From positions 1 through 47,413 of the forward strand of contig NZ_AUBS01000033.1 in NCBI RefSeq assembly GCF_000429365.1: a stretch of 47,413 nucleotides of DNA, read 5' to 3'. Position 1 is the stretch's first letter. Each line of letters begins with the position of its first letter. The stretch is from Pseudodonghicola xiamenensis DSM 18339 (GTDB taxonomy: Bacteria > Pseudomonadota > Alphaproteobacteria > Rhodobacterales > Rhodobacteraceae). A program made the position numbers and the translations under genes. The notes beneath the pieces were generated by a model, which saw only the letters and a program-made list of their open reading frames with translations, was not told where the DNA came from and did no database searches. Positions 40,972 to 47,413 of the stretch are shown piece by piece.

Positions 40972-41763
40972 TTATTCGCCCGCGATACCAAAGCCATGGG
41001 CCTTGAACACCGCGCGGGCTGCGTCGCTGGTCAGATAGGCGAAGACGGCGCGGGTCTGGTCGCTGTCGCCGTCCTTCAGGATCGCCGCCGGATAGACGAT
41101 CGCCGGGTGGCTGTCGGCTGGGAAGGTATCGAGCACGCGAACCTGCGGATCGGCGGCGGCGTCGGTGGCATAGACGATGCCCATCGGTGCCTCGCCCGAA
41201 CCGACCAGCCGCAGCGCCGCGCGCACGTTATCGGCCTGGGCAACTTTCGGTTCGACGCTGTCCCACAGCCCGAGCGAGCTCAGCGCCGCCTTGCCATAGA
41301 TGCCTGCCGGCACCGCATCGACCAGCGCCATCGCCAGCCGGCCATCGCCCAGCAGTGTGGCGAGGTCGGTGTCGGGACCGATCTTGACGCTGAGGTCGGC
41401 GGACGCGCCGGGACCGGCGATCAGCACGATGGAGTTCAGCAGCAGATCGACCCGGGTGCCATCAACCAGCAACCCGTCCTTTTCCAGCGTGTCCATCCAG
41501 CCCGGGTTGGCCGAAATGAAGATCTGTGCCGGGGCGCCTTGCTGGATCTGGCGGGCGAGCTTGGAACTACCGGCATAGGAGGGCAGGATCTCATTGCCGG
41601 TCTCGGCCTTATAATCGGCCGCGATCTCGTCCATCGCGTTCTTCAGGCTGGCGGCGGCAAAGACGGTGGTGGTGCCCGCCTGCAGCGCCGAGACCGCGCC
41701 GAGGGCGGCGAAGGCAGCCGAGGCGACGGCGGTGCGCAGGGCGCGGGACAGGGGACGGGACAT
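40972..41763 (-). CDS. modA: Molybdate-binding periplasmic protein ModA
   Basis: A 263-residue periplasmic protein with a signal peptide of about 1-29 (ending ALQAG). Molybdate-binding motifs TVFAAASLKNAMDEIAADY and PSYAGSSKLARQIQQGAPAQIFISANPGWMDTLEKDGLL carry the Ser residues that bind the oxyanion. ATG 41763 follows CCGGAGG; the longer frame to 41844 has no ribosome site. First structural gene of modABC, downstream of modE with a candidate ModE box in between. Confidence 0.96.
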   Translation of the reverse strand: MSRPLSRALRTAVASAAFAALGAVSALQAGTTTVFAAASLKNAMDEIAADYKAETGNEILPSYAGSSKLARQIQQGAPAQIFISANPGWMDTLEKDGLLVDGTRVDLLLNSIVLIAGPGASADLSVKIGPDTDLATLLGDGRLAMALVDAVPAGIYGKAALSSLGLWDSVEPKVAQADNVRAALRLVGSGEAPMGIVYATDAAADPQVRVLDTFPADSHPAIVYPAAILKDGDSDQTRAVFAYLTSDAARAVFKAHGFGIAGE

Positions 41764-41784
41764 GGGAGAACCTCCGGTCAAATG

Positions 41785-41810
41785 GCGATATGTCTGGCCG
41801 GGAATATCGC
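41785..41810. promoter_or_regulatory. Candidate ModE box upstream of modA
   Basis: Inverted repeat gcgatat/atatcgc with a 12-base spacer, 21 bases before the modA start. A further gacatatcgc at 41848-41857, at the end of modE, repeats the half-site. It suits a ModE-type palindromic operator, but the spacing is inferred rather than matched to a known consensus. Confidence 0.45.
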
Positions 41811-41840
41811 GAGGGGTCTCCGGGATTGCAAGCGTTGTTT

Positions 41841-42230
41841 TCATTCGGACATATCGCTCGGGAGCGGGGTGGCGCTGAGCCCCTGCAACGCTGCCAGCTC
41901 GGCCCGTCCGCCCTCTGCCGCGGCGCGTTCCAGCGCCCGATACCGCTCCAGCACCGTGGCACCGGTATCGGTCAGCTGGGCGCCGCCGCCGCGGGCGCCG
42001 CCGCGCACGCTTTGGACCAGCGGGGCGCTGAACATTGCGTTCATCTCTTCGACCAGCGACCAGGCGCGCTTATAGCTCATCCCCATCTCGCGCCCGGCGG
42101 CCGAGATCGAGCCGGTATCACGGATCAGCCCGAGCAGATCGGCCTTGCCCGGGCCCAGCATGCGACCGGGGGCGAACACCACCCGCAACCGCAGCCTCGG
42201 GAGATCATCGGAGGGGGTGTCGTCGGGCAT
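41841..42230 (-). CDS. modE: ModE-type molybdate regulator, DNA-binding domain only
   Basis: A 129-residue protein matching the N-terminal winged helix of ModE (LLGLIRDTGSISAAGREMGMSYKRAWSLVEEMNAMFSAPLVQSVRGGARGGGAQLTDTGATVLERYRALE). The two C-terminal Mop domains that bind molybdate in full-length ModE (about 260 residues) are absent. Short ModE-like proteins of this kind are common in alphaproteobacteria; how they sense molybdate is unclear. It lies 77 bases upstream of modA and probably represses it. Confidence 0.9.
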   Translation of the reverse strand: MPDDTPSDDLPRLRLRVVFAPGRMLGPGKADLLGLIRDTGSISAAGREMGMSYKRAWSLVEEMNAMFSAPLVQSVRGGARGGGAQLTDTGATVLERYRALERAAAEGGRAELAALQGLSATPLPSDMSE

Positions 42231-42253
42231 GGCGGGCTCCGCTGGGGCAGGGG

Positions 42254-43147
42254 TCAGGGGGCGAGGAATCGCACCCCCGGAAGGTTGGCGATGACGTCGA
42301 TATCGGCCTCATAGGCGGCGGTCACTGCGTCGACCAGTGCCTCTGACCAACCGGGCAGGTCGATTTCCTCGATCAGTTCTTCATCCATCGCGTATTTGTC
42401 GAGAAAGGCCATGATCACCCGGCGGCGCTGTTCGATCGTCATCTCGGGGTTCTGATGCAAATAGACACGAAAGCGCTGCATGCCTTCCTTGTCCATGATC
42501 TCGGCCAGCATGTCGAAATTGCCGGCGATCTTCGCCCCCATGTCGAGCCCGGCCATGGTGCGGACCAGTTCCCCCCAGATCAGCGGCAGATCCTCGTTGC
42601 ACCAGACGGTCAGCCGGACATTGGGAGCGGCTGCCGTGATGCGGGCGAAAAGATCGGACCAGCGCAGGTTACGCGGATCGCATTGTCCCAGGATTTCGGT
42701 GACGCGCTGCGCCGGCGCCTTTTGCAGGACCGCTGGCAGGAAGGTGGCAGGATTGCGAATCGCCATGAAGATTTCGACATTATCCTGTTCGAACAGATGC
42801 TTGAGGCTGGCAATCCGTTCGGGGGCGTCGGGATAGAACATGCCATCCCCCAGTGCCATGCGCTGCGAGCCGAAGAAATGTTCGTTTGACAGGATCATCC
42901 GTTCGGCGATCTCGTCATCCAGAATGGCATCGACCAGAACGTCGCGCGCACCGGGGGCCGCGGCTGAGGTTTCCATCGCTTTGATGGTTTCCTTGAGCAG
43001 GGTCCGGTATTTGCCTGGCCCGGGGACTGAAATCTTCTGGGCCGCAAGGTCTTCTTTGTTGCGCAAAAGACATTTCAGCAACCGGTCCTCATCAGTGCAA
43101 TGGGCGCCGGTATGGAAAATGATCTGCAACTTATCCGTCACGCGCAT
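42254..43147 (-). CDS. Conserved protein of unknown function, possibly sulfotransferase-like
   Basis: A 297-residue soluble protein. The opening, LQIIFHTGAHCTDEDRLLKCLLRNKEDL, resembles the strand-loop start of P-loop sulfotransferase-like proteins, and IFMAIRNPATFLPAVL could be the matching 3'-phosphate segment. I cannot confirm the PAPS-binding motifs, so this remains a hint. No signal peptide or TM. It is followed by modE 23 bases downstream in the same direction, but the functions seem unrelated. Length and composition are clearly those of a real gene. Confidence 0.75.
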   Translation of the reverse strand: MRVTDKLQIIFHTGAHCTDEDRLLKCLLRNKEDLAAQKISVPGPGKYRTLLKETIKAMETSAAAPGARDVLVDAILDDEIAERMILSNEHFFGSQRMALGDGMFYPDAPERIASLKHLFEQDNVEIFMAIRNPATFLPAVLQKAPAQRVTEILGQCDPRNLRWSDLFARITAAAPNVRLTVWCNEDLPLIWGELVRTMAGLDMGAKIAGNFDMLAEIMDKEGMQRFRVYLHQNPEMTIEQRRRVIMAFLDKYAMDEELIEEIDLPGWSEALVDAVTAAYEADIDVIANLPGVRFLAP

Positions 43148-43353
43148 GATCCCTTCGCTTTGATTTCCTTGGGGTTACCGTCTCGTCCGGGTTCCGTCAA
43201 ACCGCTTTGCCGGCCTGTTGTGCCTGTGCTGGAGCAAAGGACGCCTGGCTTTTGTTCTGTCCGGGTCGTCGCGGCGCTTGCGGTGGCTGTCGCCTTCGGG
43301 TAGGGAAGCCCAATGTCACTAGACTGATCGGGACAGGCCATCGCCGCCCCGAC

Positions 43354-43429
43354 GCCCCTATAGCTCAGCTGGTAGAGCAACTGATTTGTAATCAGTAGGT
43401 CCGCGGTTCGAGTCCGTGTGGGGGCACCA
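43354..43429 (+). tRNA. tRNA-Thr (anticodon UGU)
   Basis: A full cloverleaf: acceptor gcccctA pairing with tgggggc, D arm gctc/gagc, anticodon arm actga/tcagt with loop tttgtaa (anticodon TGT), T arm cgcgg-ttcgagt-ccgtg and an encoded CCA end. Genes of different character begin beyond it, so it may be an integration site for mobile DNA. Confidence 0.97.
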
Positions 43430-44110
43430 TTTTTACTCAATAAAAACAAAGACTTGCCGCATATCGGTCGCTGACGTCGCGACTGGAGTATTTGAGAAAC
43501 AGACATATAGCAGACATTGAACGGGCACTGTCTGACGGTTTCCACAGATGGATGATGCGCCCCGCGCGACCTCGCAACCTGCTGACGGGTCTCGCTTTTT
43601 CAGGTTGATCCATACCAAAAAGGGATTTGCTCCCAAAAATCCGGCGCAAATGTAAGCGGAGGAGGCCAAGCCTTCCTGCCCCCCACCCCCCCACCCATAT
43701 GGGGGGCATCTAGGACAGCACCGGCTCACCCCGATCATACGACGATGCCGACGACCATGCACCACCAAGGACCGAAACAATCGGATTCGGCAAAGCAGAC
43801 AGTCCGAGCAGACATGCAGGGTCACGATCTGACGCAACGACTGACACCCGGATTTTACGAGCGACAGAACGCGCGTGACGCACGATAGCCCCGAACCCGT
43901 AAAGCCGCTGCAAACCGCGTCACAGCGCACGACGCGCGACACGTAGCCCCGACACGCGATCACGCGTCTCTGACGCATCAGGGGCGACGCGAAAGCGTGG
44001 GGTAAGCCTTCACGCGAACCGCCGAAGCCATCCGACACATCGCGCCCCCAGACCCTCAATGGAGGTGTCCACATGCGGGCCGCGCGGCCATATCATCGGC
44101 ACAAATGTCG
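43430..44110. other. Gene-free stretch next to tRNA-Thr
   Basis: About 680 bases of G+C-rich sequence without a convincing gene. A long minus-strand open frame has a Cys/Arg/Ser-rich translation typical of non-coding DNA. It includes a C-run followed by ccatatgg around 43679-43705 that can fold. No second copy of the tRNA 3' end is seen anywhere to the right, so the far border of a possible island is outside the window. Confidence 0.5.
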
Positions 44111-44406
44111 TGTGACAAGAATTGCCCTGCTAAAACAATCGGTTACGCGTGTCTTTCACGCGAAAAGCGGTATTGTCACAGCTTCTGTCACGGGGGTATC
44201 TTAATAAAATCAATGCGTTGCCAGTGCGTGTGACAGTTGTGACAAGAATATTTTATATTAATAAGCAGTATGAAGATATGAATGTATTTAATTATAGATA
44301 AAATATTTGAGGGGGCGGTTCTGTCACAGCCGTCACGAATGCAAAGGCAAGCTATTGTTTTTAGTAGACAATCGCTGTGACAAAACCGCTTTTGATTTCT
44401 GTCAAA
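44111..44406. repeat. Cluster of TGTGACA/TGTCACA motifs (iteron-like)
   Basis: Nine exact or near copies in an A+T-rich block: TGTGACA at 44111, 44229, 44238 and 44376; TGTCACA at 44174 and 44322; TGTCACG at 44186; CGTCACG at 44331; TGTCAAA at 44400. Two pairs are 9 bases apart and one is 12 apart. A 12-base word, tgtgacaagaat, occurs twice (44111 and 44238). It looks like a replication or regulatory iteron array of a mobile element. Confidence 0.7.
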
Positions 44407-44463
44407 GCCTCGAAGTATAGGATAAAATTCCCCACCGAAGAATTACGATAAATAGCGGGACAA

Positions 44464-44522
44464 CTAACGAGAAATATCGGTGTGATCCCTATTTTTCACT
44501 ATTTTCCGTAATTTCTCGTTAG
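44464..44522. repeat. 17-base inverted repeat in A+T-rich DNA
   Basis: ctaacgagaaatatcgg (44464-44480) is matched by the complement of 44506-44522 at 15 of 17 positions, with a 25-base spacer. It follows the TGTGACA cluster and may be an operator or replication-related hairpin. Confidence 0.7.
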
Positions 44523-44629
44523 GTGTAAATGAGGCTGTTCACGCTTATTTGGATTTTCAAACCACACGATTGTCCCCCTGAATATTTGAGAACGCTATTT
44601 TCTGTTAGGCGCAGAATACGCAAAAAGAA

Positions 44630-44645
44630 GGGGGCCGCAGCCCCC
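44630..44645. terminator. Terminator hairpin after the 130-residue island gene
   Basis: gggggc/gccccc stem with a cgca loop. On the minus strand it is followed by ttctttttg, so it terminates the minus-strand gene that ends at 44675. Confidence 0.75.
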
Positions 44646-44674
44646 TATTTCAACATTCACTACTGTGGAAACCC

Positions 44675-45067
44675 TTACTGCCGTGCGAACTGGTGCAGTG
44701 CGCGTTGCGAGGCTTCGGCCATTGCAGCCCAGTTTTCAGGGTTGGTCATCGGGACGAAAACAAGACCCGATATCTGCGCAAGATCTTTGTCGGCTTGCTT
44801 CTTCTGCTCGTCGCGGGTCGTGATCAGCTTGAATAGACGGTCGAAAGCCTTTGCGGCGTGTTCGGACTCGGCCTTGGTAATGTCTGGCAGGCCCATGTAG
44901 CACTCAAACTCATGCTTCAATTCATCGAGCGTCTGGCACTCGTGAAAGCGCACAGGGCGAACACGTTTGGATTTCTCGTTGAACAGAATGCGGGCTGCAT
45001 CAGCGTCACCGCCCTGCGCCCGAAGCGTCAGCGCCTGCAATACGCGGTTTTCTTCTTCCTCGTTCAT
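44675..45067 (-). CDS. Island protein of unknown function (130 residues)
   Basis: A soluble, strongly charged helical protein that I do not recognise. I chose ATG 45067 because GGAGGT lies seven bases upstream; the frame extends to 45121 without a ribosome site. The sequence is acidic in the middle (CYMGLPDITKAESEHAAKAFDRLFKLITTRDEQKKQADKDLAQI). Small helical proteins like this are frequent in prophages and integrative elements (for example small terminase-like or regulatory proteins), but nothing here identifies one. A good terminator follows. Confidence 0.7.
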   Translation of the reverse strand: MNEEEENRVLQALTLRAQGGDADAARILFNEKSKRVRPVRFHECQTLDELKHEFECYMGLPDITKAESEHAAKAFDRLFKLITTRDEQKKQADKDLAQISGLVFVPMTNPENWAAMAEASQRALHQFARQ

Positions 45068-45228
45068 TTGGACCTCCAAATCCGATATTCGCATTATAAA
45101 GGGCGCCTGAGCATCGCACAATCTCGAATGCCGTCCTGTTATCAGCGTGAAGTCCTTAATTACCGTTTGATCGCAGTATCTTGCGGGAATATTATCGTTG
45201 CAATGCAGTCGAGGTGAGTGGCGGAATA

Positions 45229-45867
45229 ATGTCGAAGCACGTCCCCATAATTGAAGTTCATTTCAAGTCGCTGCTCGAACACGCGGAGCGAATGAAAGTC
45301 ATGTTCGGGGGCTTCCAGTGGTACGGCTCGCCGGTCGCCCCCGGCCTGCCGCAGTCGAATTTGCTCAACGGCGAAATGTTCTATTCGGCTGGCGACTTCC
45401 TCGACACGCTGCGAGAAATGCAAATCTACTGCATCCGCCACCCGAACGACCACGGGCTGGATCACGCCCTGATCTATGTTTTCGATGGACGCGACGAGCG
45501 CCCCAAGTTCCACCACTATCTGTGGAAACCCCATATGGGCGCGACGATGGAGCGGGTCGACTACGGGCAGGCTGTCCCGGACGACTTCTATGCCCGTCAT
45601 GCCTTTGAAGCCCTCATGTCGCAACGCAAGCCCGTGAAGGTTTCCACAGTGGTCAATGCGGCGCTCAAGCGGGTGCGCGGGGACATGGGGGCGGATGGGA
45701 CAGACGACGCTCACAGAGCCGCCCTGCGCTCGGCTGTGGCGGCATTCATCAACACGAACCCCCTTGTCCATTCGCAACGGGTGGACAGCCTCAAGAACCC
45801 TCATGGCGGCTACACGATGGTGGAGCACCTTGGCATCTACGACAAGGAACCGAAATGGCTGAAGTAA
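45229..45867 (+). CDS. Island protein of unknown function (212 residues)
   Basis: Starts at ATG 45229 (SKHVPIIEVHFKSLLEHAERMKVMFGGFQW). It is a soluble mixed alpha/beta protein rich in aromatic residues and His (HHYLWKPHMGATMERVDYG). I recognise no family or catalytic motif. Codon use is G+C-rich like the chromosome, unlike the A+T-rich gene at 46261. Its end overlaps the next gene by 13 bases, so the two are co-expressed. A TTG start 48 bases upstream is also in frame. Confidence 0.7.
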   Translation: MSKHVPIIEVHFKSLLEHAERMKVMFGGFQWYGSPVAPGLPQSNLLNGEMFYSAGDFLDTLREMQIYCIRHPNDHGLDHALIYVFDGRDERPKFHHYLWKPHMGATMERVDYGQAVPDDFYARHAFEALMSQRKPVKVSTVVNAALKRVRGDMGADGTDDAHRAALRSAVAAFINTNPLVHSQRVDSLKNPHGGYTMVEHLGIYDKEPKWLK

Positions 45868-46163
45868 TCGAACTCGATTTCGCTGCGCATGAACCGCAAC
45901 TTACACACGAAGCGCAGGCCGCATTTGATCGCTGGCGCGTTCCCTTGGATGACCTGCTCTATGGGAGCCGCAAGGCTGGGGACTGGGCATGGGCCGGGGA
46001 ACTCACGTACCGCATCAACGCGGTGCGCCGCATGTGCCGCAAGCTGTCCCAGCCTGTCAGCCATGAGCATATGCGGATCGTCCTCGACGCCCTGTCCGAG
46101 ACCGTTCCGACCGCTGACCTCGACGTGGCGAAGCTGATTGCGACGGCTGCCGAACGCGTGTGA
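45855..46163 (+). CDS. Island protein of unknown function (102 residues)
   Basis: A soluble helical protein (MAEVIELDFAAHEPQLTHEAQAAFDRWRVPLDDLLYGSRKAGDWAWAGELTYRINAVRRMCRKLSQ). It is not recognised. It overlaps the 3' end of the 212-residue gene by 13 bases, in a different frame, and so is translationally coupled to it; the pair may form a complex. G+C-rich codon use. Confidence 0.68.
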   Translation: MAEVIELDFAAHEPQLTHEAQAAFDRWRVPLDDLLYGSRKAGDWAWAGELTYRINAVRRMCRKLSQPVSHEHMRIVLDALSETVPTADLDVAKLIATAAERV

Positions 46164-46260
46164 AGCGCCCTTAGGCAACAAATGCGCTCGACCTGACACC
46201 TTGGAGTTGAGGGTATCCTTCCGTTCAGATACTACATCTAGGACGATGCCGGAGGGAAGA

Positions 46261-47034
46261 ATGTTCAATTTAATTGTGTCAGGCGGACTGGAAAACGAGC
46301 GCCGCGGCTCGATTATGGCCAGCCGAGTGTTTGATTACACATCTGAGGAAATGGAAGAAAAATTCAAGCCGGGTGGGGTGCTTGATATTCCTGGCGTAAT
46401 GTCCCTCCCAACAATCTTGATGGAAGAAGGCGTGGGTGATCAGGTTGCGGGTGTAGGTTGGCTCAACCGTATTGAGCGCAAGGGGACAGACTATCAGCTC
46501 CACTTCTCTTTGGATCCGGATGTTCCGCGCATGACAAATGCGGAAATTTCTGATTTGGCTTCTGAATTAGATATTGACGATTTTGAATTTCACCGGAACC
46601 ACTGGGCGATCAAAGATGTGGACTTGTTCCATGTCCTATATCGGAAGGGGGCTGGTAAACGTTCGTCGCCGACCGTTTTCCAACTTAGCGAGAAGCCTGT
46701 TAATCCGAAGTTGGTATCCTTTATGATGCCGTTTTCGGGACCGTTTACCTCTGTTTATCATGAGGTTAAGGCTAGGCTAGAGGCTGATGGCTATAAATGC
46801 CAGAGAGCGGATGATATGTGGGTTCATGCCCATATCATGTCTGATATAATCGAGCTTATTTGCACCTCAGCTGTGGTTGTTTGCGATCTTACGGGCAAGA
46901 ATCCCAACGTGTTTTACGAGGCGGGGATTGCGCACGCGCTTGGGAAAGAGGTGATCCTAATTACGCAGTCGCACGACGATGTTCCGTTTGACCTGCGTCC
47001 CATCCGGTTCATCCACTATCTAACAGGCTGCTGA
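46261..47034 (+). CDS. Two-domain protein with NDT/TIR-like C-terminus, 3' end cut by an IS element
   Basis: 257 residues as it stands. Residues about 1-130 form an N-terminal domain that I cannot name (FNLIVSGGLENERRGSIMASRVFDYT ... ELDIDDFEFHRNHWAIKDVDLFHVL). Residues about 150-252 resemble nucleoside 2-deoxyribosyltransferase/TIR-like NAD-handling folds: SFMMPFSGPF, YKCQRADD, AVVVCDLTGKNPNVFYEAGIAHALGKEVILITQ. E220 in NVFYEAG occupies the place of the catalytic Glu of that fold. ATG 46261 has GGAGGGA upstream. Base composition is A+T-rich, indicating transfer. The last codons and the stop come from the IS5-type element at 47026, so the C-terminus is truncated. Such domains occur in phage-defence effectors. 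Confidence 0.75.
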   Translation: MFNLIVSGGLENERRGSIMASRVFDYTSEEMEEKFKPGGVLDIPGVMSLPTILMEEGVGDQVAGVGWLNRIERKGTDYQLHFSLDPDVPRMTNAEISDLASELDIDDFEFHRNHWAIKDVDLFHVLYRKGAGKRSSPTVFQLSEKPVNPKLVSFMMPFSGPFTSVYHEVKARLEADGYKCQRADDMWVHAHIMSDIIELICTSAVVVCDLTGKNPNVFYEAGIAHALGKEVILITQSHDDVPFDLRPIRFIHYLTGC

Positions 47035-47093
47035 AGAAGTCGGCCTTGAAGGACGTTATTCCTGCCGCCACGATTTGAAGTCGGTTTTCTTCG

Positions 47094-47117
47094 GCATCGG
47101 CATCGGCATCGGCATCG
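47094..47117. repeat. Hexanucleotide repeat in the IS end
   Basis: Four head-to-tail copies of ggcatc, or five if the preceding degenerate ttcttc-cggcatc context is counted loosely, between the IS end and the transposase stop. Confidence 0.8.
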
Positions 47118-47149
47118 GCGGTGGTCGCGGGTCAGAGTTGCCTTCTCCG

Positions 47150-47413
47150 TCAGGCCGTCAGGAGTTTCGGTAGCCTCGCGAGGTTGCAGGCCGCCATCGT
47201 CATCGTGAACTGGGCGCAGACCCTATCGAGCCCGCGGTGAACGGTCTGGGACATGCCGCCGACGGTCTTGGCCCAGCCGAACGGTTCCTCTATCTTCTTG
47301 CGGCGCCGCTGGGACAGGGCGTAGCCGAGGTGCCGGGTTGTCCGTCCGTCGATGGCGGAATGCCGGGCTTTCTGCGCGACGTGCGGTGTCACGACCATGC
47401 GCCTGAGGTCGGC
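47150..47413 (-). CDS. IS5-family transposase, C-terminal part
   Basis: The last 87 residues of an IS5-type DDE transposase. It reads ADLRRMVVTPHVAQKARHSAIDGRTTRHLGYALSQRRRKKIEEPFGWAKTVGGMSQTVHRGLDRVCAQFTMTMAACNLARLPKLL. The IEEPFGWAKT segment holds the third catalytic residue (Glu) of the DDE triad. The gene begins beyond 47413, so intactness cannot be judged. Confidence 0.88.
   Translation of the reverse strand, partial: ADLRRMVVTPHVAQKARHSAIDGRTTRHLGYALSQRRRKKIEEPFGWAKTVGGMSQTVHRGLDRVCAQFTMTMAACNLARLPKLLTA

Larger units (their letters stand above)
47026..47413 (-). mobile_element. IS5-type insertion sequence, right part outside window
   Basis: Starts with an IS5-like end (ggctgctgaagaagtcgg) directly after CTAA (47020-47023), which would suit a YTAR target. 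It contains the 3' part of a transposase gene on the minus strand and runs off the window. Confidence 0.75.

Noticed and set aside
43433..44074. 213-codon minus-strand open frame after the tRNA
   Set aside because: Its Cys/Arg/Ser-rich translation, its end running up against the tRNA 3' end, lack of a ribosome site and lack of any motif make it chance open frame in G+C-rich DNA.

Overview
The window is high-GC alphaproteobacterial chromosome, most likely family Rhodobacteraceae (Paracoccaceae/Roseobacteraceae). This rests on gene content and order: clpP-clpX, an NDUFA12-type complex I subunit beside a lone MCE/MlaD protein and a DUF2155 protein, aat followed by accC-accB, a GapR (DUF2312) protein, a short-chain-fatty-acyl-type XRE regulator, SqrR-type sulfur regulation and CbiZ corrinoid salvage. 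I cannot name the genus. No replication origin, rRNA or CRISPR array is visible.

Layout. 1-1044: the wreck of an IS481-family transposase that carries three different palindromic insertions. 1299-3821: an orphan cytochrome P450, a PhnA-like zinc-ribbon protein, an entericidin-like lipopeptide and a small membrane protein. 3840-7029: zinc uptake, with zur-znuC-znuB divergent from znuA around two candidate Zur boxes. 7144-7479: an SqrR/BigR-type persulfide sensor. 7878-10353: clpP, clpX and a RidA protein. 10453-16682: a secreted beta-propeller, NDUFA12, MlaD, DUF2155, aat, accC, accB and a PAS-LuxR regulator. 16716-18150: a family-2 glycosyltransferase and a PaaI thioesterase. 18223-23527: a five-gene branched-chain-amino-acid-type ABC transporter with three stem-loops after the binding-protein gene. 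23760-28588: an XRE/ScfR-like regulator, then a receiver protein, a small two-TM protein and a transporter-fused histidine kinase. 28674-29821: a TetR regulator with a membrane partner.

29922-32202 is a sulfur operon: persulfide dioxygenase, two half-size YeeE/YedE proteins and a DUF442 sulfurtransferase/phosphatase. It is followed by an octanucleotide repeat (13 perfect copies) and small genes. 33171-38550 is a cobalamin module: riboswitch, btuB, btuF, btuC, btuD, cbiZ. 38728-38997 encodes GapR. 39185-42230 is molybdate uptake (modE, modA, modB, modC). 42254-43147 is an unknown protein, followed by tRNA-Thr(UGU).

From the tRNA to the right edge the character changes. There is a 1.2-kb gene-free stretch, an AT-rich block packed with TGTGACA/TGTCACA motifs, three unrecognised small genes, and an AT-rich gene for a two-domain protein with a nucleoside-deoxyribosyltransferase/TIR-like C-terminus. 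That gene is cut at its 3' end by an IS5-type element running off the window. This looks like a genomic island next to tRNA-Thr and is the best place to look for an undescribed (possibly defence) system. The second notable novelty is the trio of palindromic insertions in the IS481 transposase, reminiscent of the in-frame palindromic elements known from Rickettsia.
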